Shown here piece by piece: positions 12,216 through 12,227 of a stretch of DNA of 12,227 nt (within the stretch, counting starts at the first letter, position 1; each line of letters begins with the position of its first letter). Source of the DNA: Tepidisphaeraceae bacterium (GTDB taxonomy: Bacteria > Planctomycetota > Phycisphaerae > Tepidisphaerales > Tepidisphaeraceae); NCBI GenBank assembly GCA_025450555.1, contig JANWHF010000053.1:1-12227 (forward strand). Direction: 5' to 3'. The position numbers were made by a program, and so were the translations under genes. Below the pieces are notes generated by a model that worked only from the letters and a program-made list of their open reading frames with translations, was not told the DNA's origin and ran no database searches.

Positions 12216-12227
12216 AAGGAGCACAAA
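12216..12227 (+). promoter_or_regulatory. Shine-Dalgarno sequence of a gene starting outside the window
   Basis: AAGGAG (12216-12221) followed by CACAAA to the window end leaves the right spacing for a start codon at about 12228. This is inference, since the start itself is not visible. Confidence 0.4.

Larger units (their letters stand above)
11687..12227. other. Intergenic region, no convincing gene
   Basis: 541 bp, A+T-rich from about 11890 to 12175. A short stem GTCACC (11719-11724) with GGTGAC (11740-11745), followed by a T-rich run, could end the ferric-reductase transcript. A 13-base run, AAAAAATCGAAAA, occurs at 11910-11922 and again at 12102-12114, both followed by AGTG after a small difference. 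Short ORFs at 11977-12045 and 12049-12129 have no supporting features. The region ends with a likely ribosome site for an outside gene. Confidence 0.5.

Noticed and set aside
11886..12224. 112-codon minus-strand ORF with hydrophobic stretches
   Set aside because: It has no ribosome site, lies in A+T-rich non-coding sequence, and its hydrophobicity comes from Phe/Leu codons created by A-runs on the other strand.
1..12227. CRISPR arrays, tRNA, rRNA and complete transposases
   Set aside because: No regularly spaced long repeats, no cloverleaf-like or conserved rRNA segments and no transposase motifs were seen by eye. Tools such as tRNAscan or Infernal were not available.

Overview
The window looks like a piece of a flagellated planctomycete chromosome, most likely of the Phycisphaerae type. 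The grounds are indirect but agree. The first gene has the planctomycete C-terminal pattern 'DELVPAYLPAIPDDP'. The second begins with a 'CPxCxYDLR...CPECG' zinc ribbon fused to a membrane domain. A FlgM anti-sigma factor implies flagella. Several very small membrane proteins or lipoproteins are present. No rRNA, tRNA, CRISPR array or complete transposase was seen.

Layout. 1-2042: a 5'-truncated hypothetical gene (+) converging on a zinc-ribbon membrane protein (-). 2078-3901: flgM (-) with its terminator, then a geranylgeranyl-reductase-like flavoprotein (-) whose FAD motifs are degenerate. 3955-5729: a rightward signalling block with two tandem mini-lipoproteins (39 and 38 aa, sharing 'CHAE-DV'). 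Each has a -24/-12 (sigma-54-like) element in front of it. A long hairpin and then a receiver-PP2C (RsbU/SpoIIE-type) response regulator follow.

5771-8214: a mosaic on the minus strand. Sequences coding for the C-terminal tail of a type IIG-like DNA methyltransferase ('PGIPPxYPxPxxLV(T/S)DD', then stop) recur there. Copies A, B, D and E are clear; C and F are weak. Between them lie small genes: a broken receiver domain, a possible 65-aa ORF, a 49-aa and a 65-aa membrane protein, and an 89-aa low-complexity protein with its own terminator.

8261-10518: a type II restriction-modification pair, endonuclease then N6-adenine methyltransferase, both minus. It sits exactly between the N-terminal nuclease fragment (10589-10876) and the C-terminal tail (7906-8214) of a former single-chain type IIG enzyme. 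The middle of one R-M gene therefore seems to have been replaced by another R-M system. 10997-11686: a MsrQ/YedZ-like ferric-reductase membrane protein (+). 11687-12227: about 540 bp with no convincing gene, ending in a Shine-Dalgarno sequence for a gene that would start just outside the window.

Most promising for novelty: (1) the nested R-M replacement together with the repeated methyltransferase tails that separate small genes, and (2) the duplicated promoter plus mini-lipoprotein unit upstream of a PP2C-type regulator.
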